DNA of 64,000 nucleotides from NCBI RefSeq assembly GCF_003610895.1, contig NZ_MCAS01000007.1, forward strand, positions 124,001-188,000, written 5' to 3'. The notes below the pieces were generated by a model that was not told where the DNA came from, did no database searches, and saw nothing but the letters and a program-made list of their open reading frames with translations. Of this stretch, positions 25,578-33,859 are shown piece by piece. This stretch comes from Paraburkholderia fungorum (GTDB lineage: Bacteria; Pseudomonadota; Gammaproteobacteria; Burkholderiales; Burkholderiaceae). Positions within the stretch are counted from its first letter, which is position 1; each line of letters begins with the position of its first letter. The position numbers and the translations under genes are program-made.

Positions 25578-26291
25578 GTGGCGCACTATCTTTGCCATGA
25601 GCAGCCGGACCTACTCGAGTTCGACACGAGCGTAATCGCATCCCGGCCCGGCGCAGTCGTGCTGGGCCGTTCGGCCTTGCACCCGGGCGGCGGCGGCCAG
25701 GTGTCGGACGCGGCGACGCTGACGCACGGGCAGGGCGTCGTTCGCATTACCGGCGTCGCGCCGGAAGGCGGCATGCTGTGGCATCTGCTCGATGAGCCGC
25801 TCGAACTGAGCGGCGACGTGCACGTGGCGGTCGATGCCGCCCGGCGTGCCACCGTCGCCCAGCTTCATACCGCCACGCATATTCTCAATGCGCTTGTCTA
25901 CCAGCGCTTCGCCGGTGCGCTCGTGACCGGTGCGCAGATCAATGCCGACGGCACCGCCCGCATGGACTTCGACCTGCCCGACGCGGACAACGACGCGCTG
26001 CGCCTGCTCGAAGAACCCGCCAACGAGGTGATTCGCAGCGCCATGGACGTGCGGACCTACTACGTCAGCGCAACGGAGGCGAAGTCGACGCAGGGCCTGA
26101 TCCGCAGCCTCTCGGTGGCGCCGCCGCCTACCTCCGATGGCTCGGTGCGGATCGTCGAGATCGGCGACCTGGACCGGCAGGCTTGCGGTGGCACGCACCT
26201 GACCAATACGGCGCAATCAAGGCCGATCCGGATCGTGAAGATCGAGAACAAGGGCCGCCGCAATCGCCGGGTCAGAATAGAATTGACTTAA
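25578..26291 (+). CDS. Alanyl-tRNA editing (AlaX-like) hydrolase
   Basis: A 237-residue free-standing editing protein. GTG 25578 is chosen, with GGGGA at 25566-25570; an ATG at 25533 is possible but lacks a site and adds a non-homologous tail. It has ALHPGGGGQVSDAATL, the Zn ligands in HTATHILNALVYQ (H-x3-H) and ACGGTHLTNT (C-x3-H), as in AlaRS editing domains. It would deacylate Ser- or Gly-tRNA(Ala), or act on a related amino-acid ester. It lies 29 bp before the AraC gene. Confidence 0.9.
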   Translation: MAHYLCHEQPDLLEFDTSVIASRPGAVVLGRSALHPGGGGQVSDAATLTHGQGVVRITGVAPEGGMLWHLLDEPLELSGDVHVAVDAARRATVAQLHTATHILNALVYQRFAGALVTGAQINADGTARMDFDLPDADNDALRLLEEPANEVIRSAMDVRTYYVSATEAKSTQGLIRSLSVAPPPTSDGSVRIVEIGDLDRQACGGTHLTNTAQSRPIRIVKIENKGRRNRRVRIELT

Positions 26292-26320
26292 CAGGCATCC
26301 CGGAGAGCGGAGAGCGACCC

Positions 26321-27175
26321 ATGGACACAGCGGATAAAGGCGAACCAGAGGTGGTGTGCTGGCGAGACGGCGCGCTCGACGGCGCCTGTCTCGCGATCGC
26401 CCGCTACGGCGATCACAAATTCGACCGGCATCTGCACGACGAGCTCGTTATCGTCATGACGCAAACCGGTGCGGGTCAATGTCATACGCGCACTGGCACC
26501 GACGTCGCCGGGCCCGGCAGCGTGCTGGTTTTCGGGCCGGGTGAGTATCACAGCGGCGAAGTGTGGGAGGGCCGCGAATGGAACTATCGCGCCATCTATC
26601 TGGACATGGAAGGCCTGGGGGCACTGGGCGCGGTGTTTTCGCCCGACTCGCGCGACGACACACCGCTTCTGATTCCGCCGGGGCTCTATCAGGACGCACA
26701 CCTTGCCGGTCTGCTGACCAAGGCGCATGCGAGTCTCGACGAACACGGCTCGGTCCCGATGATGGAGCGGCAGGCGAACTGGTGGGCCGCGATGGGGATG
26801 CTGGTCGGACGCTATGGGCAGTCGCGGCACGAACTCGGCGAGGTACGCCGCGAAGCCCGCAAGATGGCGCAAGTGCGTGAGTATGTCGCCGCCAACTATG
26901 AGCGCGATATCCCGGTAGACGAACTGGCTGAGCTGGTGGGGCTTAGCCGCTATTACCTCACGCGTGCCTTTTGCAAGGAGTTCGGACTGCCGCCCCACGC
27001 TTATGCGACGCAGGTGCGGCTGCTCGCGGCCAAACGCATGCTCGCCACGGGGCATAGCGCGGCGACGGCTGCCGCGGCCGTGGGGTTTTACGATCAGAGC
27101 CATCTCAACCGGCTTTTCAAGCGTGCCTATGGAATTACGCCGGGGACGTATGCGGCGCTGAAGCCGGGGCATTAG
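26321..27175 (+). CDS. AraC-family transcriptional regulator with cupin-like sensor
   Basis: A 284-residue regulator, ATG 26321 with GGAGAG repeats ahead. Residues about 15-110 form the AraC_binding cupin (FDRHLHDELVIVMTQTGAGQC..., then PGSVLVFGPGEYHSGE). The C-terminal 100 residues have two helix-turn-helix units: IPVDELAELVGLSRYYLTRAFCKEFGLPPHAYATQVRL and ATAAAAVGFYDQSHLNRLFKRAYGITPGTYA. The tight placement behind the AlaX-like gene suggests the two respond to the same amino acid or analogue. Confidence 0.92.
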   Translation: MDTADKGEPEVVCWRDGALDGACLAIARYGDHKFDRHLHDELVIVMTQTGAGQCHTRTGTDVAGPGSVLVFGPGEYHSGEVWEGREWNYRAIYLDMEGLGALGAVFSPDSRDDTPLLIPPGLYQDAHLAGLLTKAHASLDEHGSVPMMERQANWWAAMGMLVGRYGQSRHELGEVRREARKMAQVREYVAANYERDIPVDELAELVGLSRYYLTRAFCKEFGLPPHAYATQVRLLAAKRMLATGHSAATAAAAVGFYDQSHLNRLFKRAYGITPGTYAALKPGH

Positions 27176-27310
27176 GGCGGCGCGTTACCGGCACACTGCG
27201 TTCTCAATGTTTCAGTGTTTAAGTGTGGCTCAGCAGGCGGAACCCGGGTGTCGGGTACACCATCGGGTAAGCTCTGATATGAAAAAACACCTCCGTAACT
27301 ATCCTCGTTT

Positions 27311-27340
27311 AATCCCCATTCGTCAGATAGTCTGGGGATT
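27311..27340. terminator. Hairpin in the gap between AraC and lipoprotein genes
   Basis: AATCCCCA (27311-27318) and TGGGGATT (27333-27340) are perfect 8-bp inverted arms with a 14-nt loop. There is no T-tract, so it is a weak terminator at best and could be an operator. The rest of 27176-27481 shows no gene; from about 27290 its base composition becomes clearly more AT-rich than the surrounding DNA. Confidence 0.3.
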
Positions 27341-27481
27341 TAAATCTAGACTTCCGCTTAAAGCCTGATTCCTGATCACTGCCTTCAGGTGGGTGTCATT
27401 TGGGCGTCAATTATTTGAAAGTAATTTAAGGCGAGATATTGGCGGATTTTTACTTGCTAATTCGATAGCTATGGGGATGCC

Positions 27482-29086
27482 ATGATATACGAAAAATGCA
27501 GGCTAAAATGGGGTGTCAGGCCGATCCTTGCCATACTGATTGGCACAGGCTGTCTCAGTGGCTGCAGCATCGACCCGCTAACTAAAGTTCCGCAGGTCCT
27601 GCCGACGGAGGCAGGTGCGAAAACCTGCACGCCACCTTCATTCAGCATAATGGGAATCCCGGCCGGATCCGAGCAGAGACATGCGCTCAATGCATTGCCG
27701 GAAATTCAGGCGCTGAGCGTCGCACAGGTTCAATCAATTTCTTCAGCGCATCTGAATGCGCTAAAGGCCAATGTTCAAACTACGCAAGCCAACCTTGCCA
27801 ATCTTGATGCCGTTCTACCTGAGTCGCTTAAGAAAAACAAGGTCGTGCATAACGTTGCGAATTTAATGGTCTACCAGTCCCTGGTCACAACCGATGGGTT
27901 TGTTACCCAGACCCCTCCGCTTGATGCGCAAGTGGGGAAACCTCTATCGCCGGAGCTTCGGGAGTCGCCCGCCTACCTCGTTCAGACCGACGTAGTGCAG
28001 GCGCATGCCCTTATAGCTGACGCGTTGAATAAAACGAAACCGGAGAGATTAACGACCGGCAGCCTGACCGGTAGTAGTGACTTCAAGGACTTTCTTGATG
28101 CGCTGGTTTCTCCAAATGGGACAGGACAGCAGCGCGTAGTGGAATACGAGTCGTACTACTACAACGGGAATTTCGTTGACAGGTTTGGTACGAAATTGCA
28201 GAAGCCAACTTTGTCATTAACAGTATCCGACCAGGAAATGAGCGGGGCGCTCACTGCGTTTCTCGAAGCAATAGCCGATGATATTTTCAGTGCGACACCG
28301 GTATGGGTCGGCACAACCTATTCATTCAAAAATAATAAAACGGTTCCGGTCAGCGCTGCCGTCATGGCGGCGGGTCTTCAGGATGCGATTGCCAGCAGCG
28401 CTCCCGCCGGAATTACGGTTGGAAGTGTAAACGGCACGAGTTTCACACTGACGTCGGCCAAGGCGGGTACTGGATTTATCAGCGCCGCGGTTATTGGGAA
28501 AAATGTCGGCAATGGCACAATTGCCGACATGATAACGACACCAAATGACGACGGCGGCACCGGGAATAAAAAGGCAGCTCAAGTCGATACGATAACACTG
28601 GGGTTACCCGGGGCCGGCCTTACGCCTTTTAACCCTGGCGACTCGGTTTTCGAAATCGTGTCAGGGAATGCCTATTATCCGGGGGGCACCGCGAATGAAC
28701 CCAGTTTTGCCGTGTACGCTGCCAGCAATCATGTAGCCGGCGGTGGGCAGGCACTGCTGGTGCCGTATGGCTGCGGCATGACCAAATTGAAGGCTGACGC
28801 TCTGGGTTATCTGTCCGGCAAAGCGGCAACGTGGGCCGCAGGCGAGTCTGGGCTCATACTAGGTTCGGCAGGTGGCGCGAACATTGGCTTGCCTATCGTT
28901 CTGGGAAAACTTTCGATTGGCGACAACAAGACGCTACAAACACTGGTTCAGACAATCCTGTCCTTTGCTGCCCGGCGGGCGACGTTCGAAGCCGCCATCC
29001 CGGTTCTCTGGAAGATCGATCAACCGGCGAACTCGACGATCACCGATCTTATCGATAACCTGGTGTTCAAGTCGCCATCGCAATGA
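27482..29086 (+). CDS. Large lipoprotein of unknown function, atypical composition
   Basis: A 534-residue protein, ATG 27482 preceded by GGGGA. The signal ends in the lipobox LSGC (Cys at residue 28), so it should be lipid-anchored, probably in the outer membrane. Residues 70-130 are helical with heptad-like Leu/Ala spacing (VAQVQSISSAHLNALKANVQTTQANLANL), and the centre is rich in Thr, Gly and Ser, like a beta domain. No family is recognised. Codon use (many AAA, ATA, TTA, AAT) and lower GC differ from every neighbour and suggest acquisition from elsewhere. Confidence 0.75.
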   Translation: MIYEKCRLKWGVRPILAILIGTGCLSGCSIDPLTKVPQVLPTEAGAKTCTPPSFSIMGIPAGSEQRHALNALPEIQALSVAQVQSISSAHLNALKANVQTTQANLANLDAVLPESLKKNKVVHNVANLMVYQSLVTTDGFVTQTPPLDAQVGKPLSPELRESPAYLVQTDVVQAHALIADALNKTKPERLTTGSLTGSSDFKDFLDALVSPNGTGQQRVVEYESYYYNGNFVDRFGTKLQKPTLSLTVSDQEMSGALTAFLEAIADDIFSATPVWVGTTYSFKNNKTVPVSAAVMAAGLQDAIASSAPAGITVGSVNGTSFTLTSAKAGTGFISAAVIGKNVGNGTIADMITTPNDDGGTGNKKAAQVDTITLGLPGAGLTPFNPGDSVFEIVSGNAYYPGGTANEPSFAVYAASNHVAGGGQALLVPYGCGMTKLKADALGYLSGKAATWAAGESGLILGSAGGANIGLPIVLGKLSIGDNKTLQTLVQTILSFAARRATFEAAIPVLWKIDQPANSTITDLIDNLVFKSPSQ

Positions 29087-29131
29087 CCCGAACCCCCGCG
29101 GTGTGCAATCCCGCGGGAACGGCCAGGCGCA

Positions 29132-29530
29132 TCACTCAGGAAGCGCGACGTCTTCGATCAGCGCCGAGCGTACAGCGCGAACCCTGCGATCGACGAAGTA
29201 ACCGCCGCCCTCCGTGTAGCGCAGATAAAGCCGGCTGCACAACGTGCACTGCCAGACCGCACAGCGGTTATACGGGAAGTAGCGCGGCGCGATGGGTGCA
29301 TCGGCCGACCAGTAATTCGTTTTGCCCGGCAGATATTCGCTGAACGTGGGTTCCGGATCGTCCTCCGGCGCGAGTGTGCCGATTTCCCTGAACTGCGTTT
29401 CGTCGAGCGAAAGCGGTTGCGATTGCCAGCCGTCCAGCGGTGTTCTGGTACACGCGCAGGGTGCGGTCGCGCCCTGCTCAGCACGTTGGGCGAGTTCGAG
29501 AAGCGTTGCAGCGTTCAGATATTCCGCCAT
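29132..29530 (-). CDS. Hypothetical protein with Cys pairs
   Basis: A 132-residue soluble protein, start ATG 29530. Family not recognised. It has two possible metal-binding Cys clusters, PCACTRTP near residue 24 and CAVWQCTLCSRLYLRY near residue 92, with aromatic and Arg residues between. The order helix (AATLLELAQRAEQ), Cys pair, long loop, CxxC and Tyr-rich strand suggests a small zinc-ribbon-like fold. A tandem repeat (29540-29602) occupies its upstream region; the frame remains open through it to 29614, which would add a repeat-encoded tail. Confidence 0.65.
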   Translation of the reverse strand: MAEYLNAATLLELAQRAEQGATAPCACTRTPLDGWQSQPLSLDETQFREIGTLAPEDDPEPTFSEYLPGKTNYWSADAPIAPRYFPYNRCAVWQCTLCSRLYLRYTEGGGYFVDRRVRAVRSALIEDVALPE

Positions 29531-29539
29531 GAATTTCGT

Positions 29540-29602
29540 CTGGGTTGCGGGTGGGTTGCAAGTGGGTTGCAAGTGGGTTGCAAGTGGGTTGCAAGTGGGT
29601 TG
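29540..29602. repeat. 11-bp direct tandem repeat
   Basis: Four exact copies of GTGGGTTGCAA occupy 29551-29594, with a degenerate copy before (CTGGGTTGCGG, 29540-29550) and a partial copy after (GTGGGTTG, 29595-29602). The period is close to one helical turn. It lies directly upstream of the hypothetical gene starting at 29530 and could act as a slippage-prone regulatory tract or a set of phased binding sites. Confidence 0.9.
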
Positions 29603-29639
29603 TCCCCGCATCATGCCTGCTCCGGCGCCGCACGTGAAG

Positions 29640-30320
29640 TCAGTTGTTCATCATGCGGTCGCGCTGTGGCACGACCCATGAGCGGTCGAAAGATCCATTG
29701 GCGATCGACGCCAACGCCGCCGTTTCTTTCGCATGCTGCCGCCGTGCGCCTTCGATCACCGCTTCCACGTCGGCGGGCGAGATCGCGAGCAAACCGTCTT
29801 CATCGCCCACGATGATATCGCCAGGATGAACCACCATCCCGCCGACCGTAACCGGCACGTTAATCTCACCCGGGCCGTTCTTGTAGGGTCCGCGATGCGT
29901 TACGCCACGCGCGTACACGGGGAAATCGCGCTGACGCAGCGCGCCGACATCGCGAATCGCGCCATCTATCACGAGGCCTTGGACGCCCAGGCTTTCGGCG
30001 AAGCTGGCCATGATCTCGCCCATTAGCGCCTGGGTCAGTTCGCCGGCGCCGTCGATTACCAGCACATCGCCCGGGCGGCAAAAATCGAACGCGCGATGGA
30101 TCGCGAGGTTGTCGCCGGGACGGGTGTGGACCGTGACCGCGGTGCCGGCCATCGGCCGGGGTTGGTGATACGGCCGCAAGCCGACCATGCCGCTCGCACG
30201 CGCCATGTTGTCGCTGAGCAGCGAAACTGCCAGTTCACGCAATGCGTCGAGCGTTGCCGGATTGGCCTGCGGCGCGGATTCATACTCGCGCCAGCCGATG
30301 GGATTCGTTACGGAATTCAT
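29640..30320 (-). CDS. RraA-fold aldolase, 4-carboxy-4-hydroxy-2-oxoadipate/HMG aldolase type
   Basis: A 226-residue protein of the RraA/class II pyruvate-aldolase family. Here the functional motif is complete: GVQGLVIDGAIRDV keeps the pyruvate-binding Arg and the metal-linked Asp; GAGELTQALMGEIM forms the phosphate/oxyanion loop, and VTVGGMVVHPGDIIVGDEDGLL is the conserved C-terminal part. Its start overlaps the stop of the LigJ-like gene (ATGA at 30317-30320). In the 4-oxalomesaconate branch it would split 4-carboxy-4-hydroxy-2-oxoadipate into pyruvate and oxaloacetate. Confidence 0.9.
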   Translation of the reverse strand: MNSVTNPIGWREYESAPQANPATLDALRELAVSLLSDNMARASGMVGLRPYHQPRPMAGTAVTVHTRPGDNLAIHRAFDFCRPGDVLVIDGAGELTQALMGEIMASFAESLGVQGLVIDGAIRDVGALRQRDFPVYARGVTHRGPYKNGPGEINVPVTVGGMVVHPGDIIVGDEDGLLAISPADVEAVIEGARRQHAKETAALASIANGSFDRSWVVPQRDRMMNN

Positions 30321-31357
30321 GCTGTTGCCCCTTGTATGCCGAATTGCTGCTCGAGTTGATGAGACAGCCGCGCGTACACCGCGCGAGCGTTGTCTTCGTA
30401 GATACGTTGACGATCCGCGGCACTGAGCCATTCGATTGCGTCGATATAGCGCCGCGTGTCGTCGTAGTAGTGGCCGGTTTCCGGATCGATACCCTGAACC
30501 GCGCCGATGGTTTCCGATGCGAACAGAATGTTCTCGACCGGAATGACTTTGGCGAGCAGTTCGGCACCGGGCTGGTGGTACACGCAGGTATCGAAGAACA
30601 CGTTCTTCATCAGATACTCGCTGAGCAGCGGCCGCTTCATGTCCTGCGCGAGCCCGCGATAGCGACCCCAGTGATAAGGCACGGCGCCCCCGCCGTGCGG
30701 AATGATGAAACGCAGCGTTGGGAAATCGGCGAACAGATCGCCCTGCAGCAACTGCATGAACGCAGACGTGTCGCCGTTGATGTAATGCGCGCCCGTCGCA
30801 TGAAAATTCGGATTACACGACGACGACACGTGAATCATCGCGGGTACGTCGAGGTCCACCATCGCTTCATAGAGCGGATACCACGAGCGATCCGTCAGCG
30901 GCAGCCCCGACCAGTGTCCGCCGGACGGGTCGGGATTCAGATTGCAGCCGACGAAACCCAGCTCCTCCACGCAACGCCGCAACTCGGCGATGCAATTGGC
31001 CGGGGCCACGCCCGGTGCCTGCGGCAACTGGCACACTCCGAGGAAGTTGCGCGGAAACAGCGAAACCACGCGATGAATCAGGTTGTTGGATTCGCTCGAC
31101 CAGACCGCGTTCGCTTCGGCCGTGGCGAGGTGGTGCCCCATGCCGGCGGCGCGCGGCGAAAAGATCGTGAGGTCGGTGCCGCGTTCGCGCTGGATGCGAA
31201 TCTGGCCGCTTTCGATGCTCTGGCGAATTTCGTCGTCGGTAATCACGGGACGCGGTGGCGGCGAGCCGCCGTCTTTCAGCGCGGCGATCTGCTGTGCGCG
31301 CCAGGCCTCGTGCTGCGGCGGCGAGGTGGTGTAGTGACCGTGGCAATCGATAATCAT
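30317..31357 (-). CDS. ligJ: 4-oxalomesaconate hydratase-like amidohydrolase (LigJ type)
   Basis: A 346-residue amidohydrolase-superfamily protein. ATG 31357 gives the standard N-terminus MIIDCHGHYTTSPP with the HxH metal motif. Further marks are FSPRAAGMGHH, GCNLNPDPSGGHW, MIHVSSSCNP, IIPHGGGAVPYHWGR and ASETIGAVQGIDPETG with the conserved Glu. This pattern matches LigJ-type hydratases, which hydrate 4-oxalomesaconate formed from protocatechuate or gallate by meta-cleavage. Coupling to the RraA-type aldolase supports the assignment. A decarboxylase of the ACMSD group is the alternative. Confidence 0.88.
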   Translation of the reverse strand: MIIDCHGHYTTSPPQHEAWRAQQIAALKDGGSPPPRPVITDDEIRQSIESGQIRIQRERGTDLTIFSPRAAGMGHHLATAEANAVWSSESNNLIHRVVSLFPRNFLGVCQLPQAPGVAPANCIAELRRCVEELGFVGCNLNPDPSGGHWSGLPLTDRSWYPLYEAMVDLDVPAMIHVSSSCNPNFHATGAHYINGDTSAFMQLLQGDLFADFPTLRFIIPHGGGAVPYHWGRYRGLAQDMKRPLLSEYLMKNVFFDTCVYHQPGAELLAKVIPVENILFASETIGAVQGIDPETGHYYDDTRRYIDAIEWLSAADRQRIYEDNARAVYARLSHQLEQQFGIQGATA

Positions 31358-31397
31358 GATGTGAAAAACCCGTTGGGTGTCCTTGTGAATGCTTACC

Positions 31398-32720
31398 TCA
31401 GGCGCGCGGAGCGGGGTCGCCGGCCGCGAGCGAGGCGGTTTCATCTTCTGCCGGCGTGACGCGCATCACGAGGGCAATGATTGTCGCGACCACCAGAAAC
31501 GCAGCGATGGTCAGCAAGGCCAGCTTGAAGTTGCCGGTCGCATTGCGTACCAGCCCGATGCTCCAGGGACCGACCAGACCACCGAACTGCGCGATGGTGT
31601 TGATCAGCGCAATCGTCGCGGCGCCCGCGGCCCCGGTTCTGAACGACGACGCGAGACTCCAGAACAGCGGGTTGCCCGCATAGATGAACAAGCCGGTGAG
31701 GCACAGCAGCGCGTAGGCGATCACGGGATTCGGCGCGTACGCACTGCCGGCAATCGCGAGCGCGCTCATGCCGTACACGAAGGCGAGGTGCTTCTTGCGG
31801 TCGCCGGTGCGGTCGGAGCTGCGGCTGATCAGGAAGGTGCCCAGCACGCCGAGCAACGGCGGCGCAGCGGACAGAAAGCCGACCTCGATGTTGTTCAGAT
31901 GACCGAGACTCTTGACGATCTGCGGCAACCACAGAAACAGACCATAAATGCCGACCAGCGCGCAGCCGAACAGACACGCGAGACTCCATACGCGAATGTC
32001 ACTCGCCACACGCAGCAGCGGAAAATGCGTGTTGCCGCCGACGGTCTCGCGTTCGGCGTCGAGCGTCGATTCGAGCCAGCGTTTTTCGTCGTCGGAGAGC
32101 CAGGTGGCGTCGGCCGGACGTTCGGTCATGATGCGCAGCGTCAGCAGGCCGAGCGCGATTGCCGGGAGGCCTTCGAGGATGAACATCCATTGCCATCCCT
32201 GCAAACCGAGAACGCCGTTGGCGTAGGTCATCAACGTCGTCGAGATCGGACCGCCCAGCACCGCCGAAAACGACCCGGCGATGATGTAGCCGCCCACCGC
32301 GCGTGCCCGGTAACGCTGCGGAAACCATTTGGTCAGATAGACCGCCACGCCCGGCAAGAAACCTGCTTCCATCACACCCAGCAGGAAGCGCAGGACGTAG
32401 AAGCTCGAATCGTTGAAGACAAAGGCGGTGGCTGCCGCGACCGCGCCCCACGTCAGCAGAATGCGCGCGATCCAGCGGCGCGCGCCGACCCGATGCAGCA
32501 ACAGGTTGCTCGGCACCTCAAGCAGCATGTAGCCGAAAAAGAAAATGCTGCCCGCGAAGCCGAATACGGCCGGACTGAAACCGAGCTGCTTGTTCATGTC
32601 CAGCGCGGCAAAGCCGATATTGATCCGGTCCAGATAGTTGAAGAACATCATCGCGAAGAGCAGGGGCATTAATCGCCCGTACACTTTGCGCATGGTTGCG
32701 GTTTCGTCGAATGAGGTCAT
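31398..32720 (-). CDS. MFS transporter, anion:cation symporter (ACS) family
   Basis: A 440-residue 12-helix carrier. It has the ACS pattern FNYLDRINIGFAALDM near the start, FGYMLLEVPSNLLLHRVGARRWIARIL, and FLLGVMEAGFLPGVAVYLTKWFPQRYRARAVG. ACS members import tartrate, galactarate, phthalate and other organic anions. It is the first gene of the unit carrier - LigJ - aldolase and probably brings in an aromatic or tricarboxylic acid that enters the 4-oxalomesaconate branch. Confidence 0.92.
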   Translation of the reverse strand: MTSFDETATMRKVYGRLMPLLFAMMFFNYLDRINIGFAALDMNKQLGFSPAVFGFAGSIFFFGYMLLEVPSNLLLHRVGARRWIARILLTWGAVAAATAFVFNDSSFYVLRFLLGVMEAGFLPGVAVYLTKWFPQRYRARAVGGYIIAGSFSAVLGGPISTTLMTYANGVLGLQGWQWMFILEGLPAIALGLLTLRIMTERPADATWLSDDEKRWLESTLDAERETVGGNTHFPLLRVASDIRVWSLACLFGCALVGIYGLFLWLPQIVKSLGHLNNIEVGFLSAAPPLLGVLGTFLISRSSDRTGDRKKHLAFVYGMSALAIAGSAYAPNPVIAYALLCLTGLFIYAGNPLFWSLASSFRTGAAGAATIALINTIAQFGGLVGPWSIGLVRNATGNFKLALLTIAAFLVVATIIALVMRVTPAEDETASLAAGDPAPRA

Positions 32721-32930
32721 GCTGTCTCCTACCGTGCTGCGACGGCGGGCGCCGTGGCTGCGTTCTTATGGCCGGCCGGATCGAACGCCGGCCGTGTCCC
32801 GTTGGCCGCGCGTTGGACGGCGGACTGCAGAGGCCGTTGCTCGCGCTTGCATGGGCGGATGCGCTCATGAGCGGGCGGCGGCTGAAGCAGGAACCTCATG
32901 ATAAGAACGCTTGGAGCGCGAGTCCAAGAT

Positions 32931-32966
32931 TGCTTGCTTATGCTTGTATAGGTTTTTGCTTATAGT
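32931..32966. promoter_or_regulatory. Possible LysR-type site before the MFS/LigJ unit
   Basis: An AT-rich tract in the otherwise GC-rich gap 32721-32959 contains repeated TGCTTAT/TGCTTGTATA elements (for example TTGCTTATGCTTGTATAG and TTTGCTTATAG). It lies at the end of the LysR gene (stop at 32960) and about 210 bp before the MFS start. The spacing to the MFS start is long, so the assignment is tentative. Confidence 0.3.
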
Positions 32967-33859
32967 GCGGCGTCAGCAAGCGGCGCGGGGAGGCAGGTGA
33001 GAAAAGCACGCAGATGGGGCGACGCGTCATCGGTGCGAAACGTGGCCGCGAGCGTCGATCGGTACGACGAACCGGGTCCCGAGAGGTGGCGGAACACGAC
33101 GTCGGTGCGTCCGTGCCGCGCAACCGATTCGCCGATGAAGGTGACGCCCAGACCCGCTGCCACGAGTGCGATCGCGGTCTGAATTTCATAGGCCTGGTGA
33201 GCGACGACCGGGGTCACGCCCGCATCGCGATAGAGCGTCTGCACCGAGCGTTTGAACTGCGCGTTCTGATGCTTCGGATACAGAATCAATGGCGTGTCGG
33301 CGAGCTCGGCAATCCGCACCGTCTTGTGCGCGGCAAGCGGATGACCCGGTTCGAGCGCGACCATGACGCGTTCGCGCAGCAGCGGATAGGAGGTGCAGCC
33401 ATCCACCGCCAACGGCTGCCGCCCGATGCCGATGTGAATGCGCATGTCGCGCAACGCGTCGGTTTGTTCTTCGGTCAGCAACTCGAAGAGCTTGAGTTCG
33501 ACCTCTGGGAATGCGTTGTGAAACGCCTTGAGCGCGGGCGGCAGGATGCTGTACATCGACGAGCGCGTGAAACCGATGCTGAGCCAGCCGCGCCGGCCGA
33601 CACCGATTTCCTGCGTCGCGAGAGTCGCCTGTTCCAGCGAGCCCAGTATCTGACGCGCCTCCGTGCAGAGATAGTGACCAGCTTCGGTCAGACTCAGCGG
33701 GCGTCGCGCCCGATCGACCAGTTGCGTGCCGAGCCGTTCTTCAAGCGAGCGGATCTGCTGGCTCAGCGCCGGCTGTGCGATATGCAGCCGTTCGGCGGCG
33801 CGGCTGAAATTGAGCTCTTCCGCCAGAATCACAAAGCACTGCAAAGCCCGAAGATTCAT
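32960..33859 (-). CDS. LysR-type transcriptional regulator
   Basis: A 299-residue LTTR starting at ATG 33859 (MNLRALQCFVILAEELNFSRAAERLHIAQPALSQQIRSLEERLG). This N-terminus is of the CatR/CbnR/BenM-like group, which controls aromatic degradation, and the effector domain shows LSIGFTRSSMYSILPPALKAFHNAFPEVEL as in that group. Its start overlaps the stop of the preceding LysR gene (ATGA at 33856-33859). It probably regulates the MFS-LigJ-aldolase unit immediately downstream on the same strand. Confidence 0.93.
   Translation of the reverse strand: MNLRALQCFVILAEELNFSRAAERLHIAQPALSQQIRSLEERLGTQLVDRARRPLSLTEAGHYLCTEARQILGSLEQATLATQEIGVGRRGWLSIGFTRSSMYSILPPALKAFHNAFPEVELKLFELLTEEQTDALRDMRIHIGIGRQPLAVDGCTSYPLLRERVMVALEPGHPLAAHKTVRIAELADTPLILYPKHQNAQFKRSVQTLYRDAGVTPVVAHQAYEIQTAIALVAAGLGVTFIGESVARHGRTDVVFRHLSGPGSSYRSTLAATFRTDDASPHLRAFLTCLPAPLADAAL

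Noticed and set aside
25346..25600. A short frame in the gap before the AlaX-like gene, and a second frame there ending in a plausible helical tail (near 25325-25409)
   Set aside because: No family, start or ribosome site could be supported. It may be a gene remnant, but the evidence is too thin.
29551..29602. CRISPR-like appearance of the short repeats
   Set aside because: The repeats are directly adjacent 11-mers without spacers, and no cas genes are present.
31389..32672. A 427-codon open frame on the plus strand
   Set aside because: It is antisense to the ACS-family carrier and consists of Gln/Arg/Asp-rich low-complexity sequence.
33856..33859. A fusion or frameshift between the two LysR genes
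   Set aside because: Each gene has its own full HTH and effector domain, and ATGA overlaps are ordinary translational coupling.
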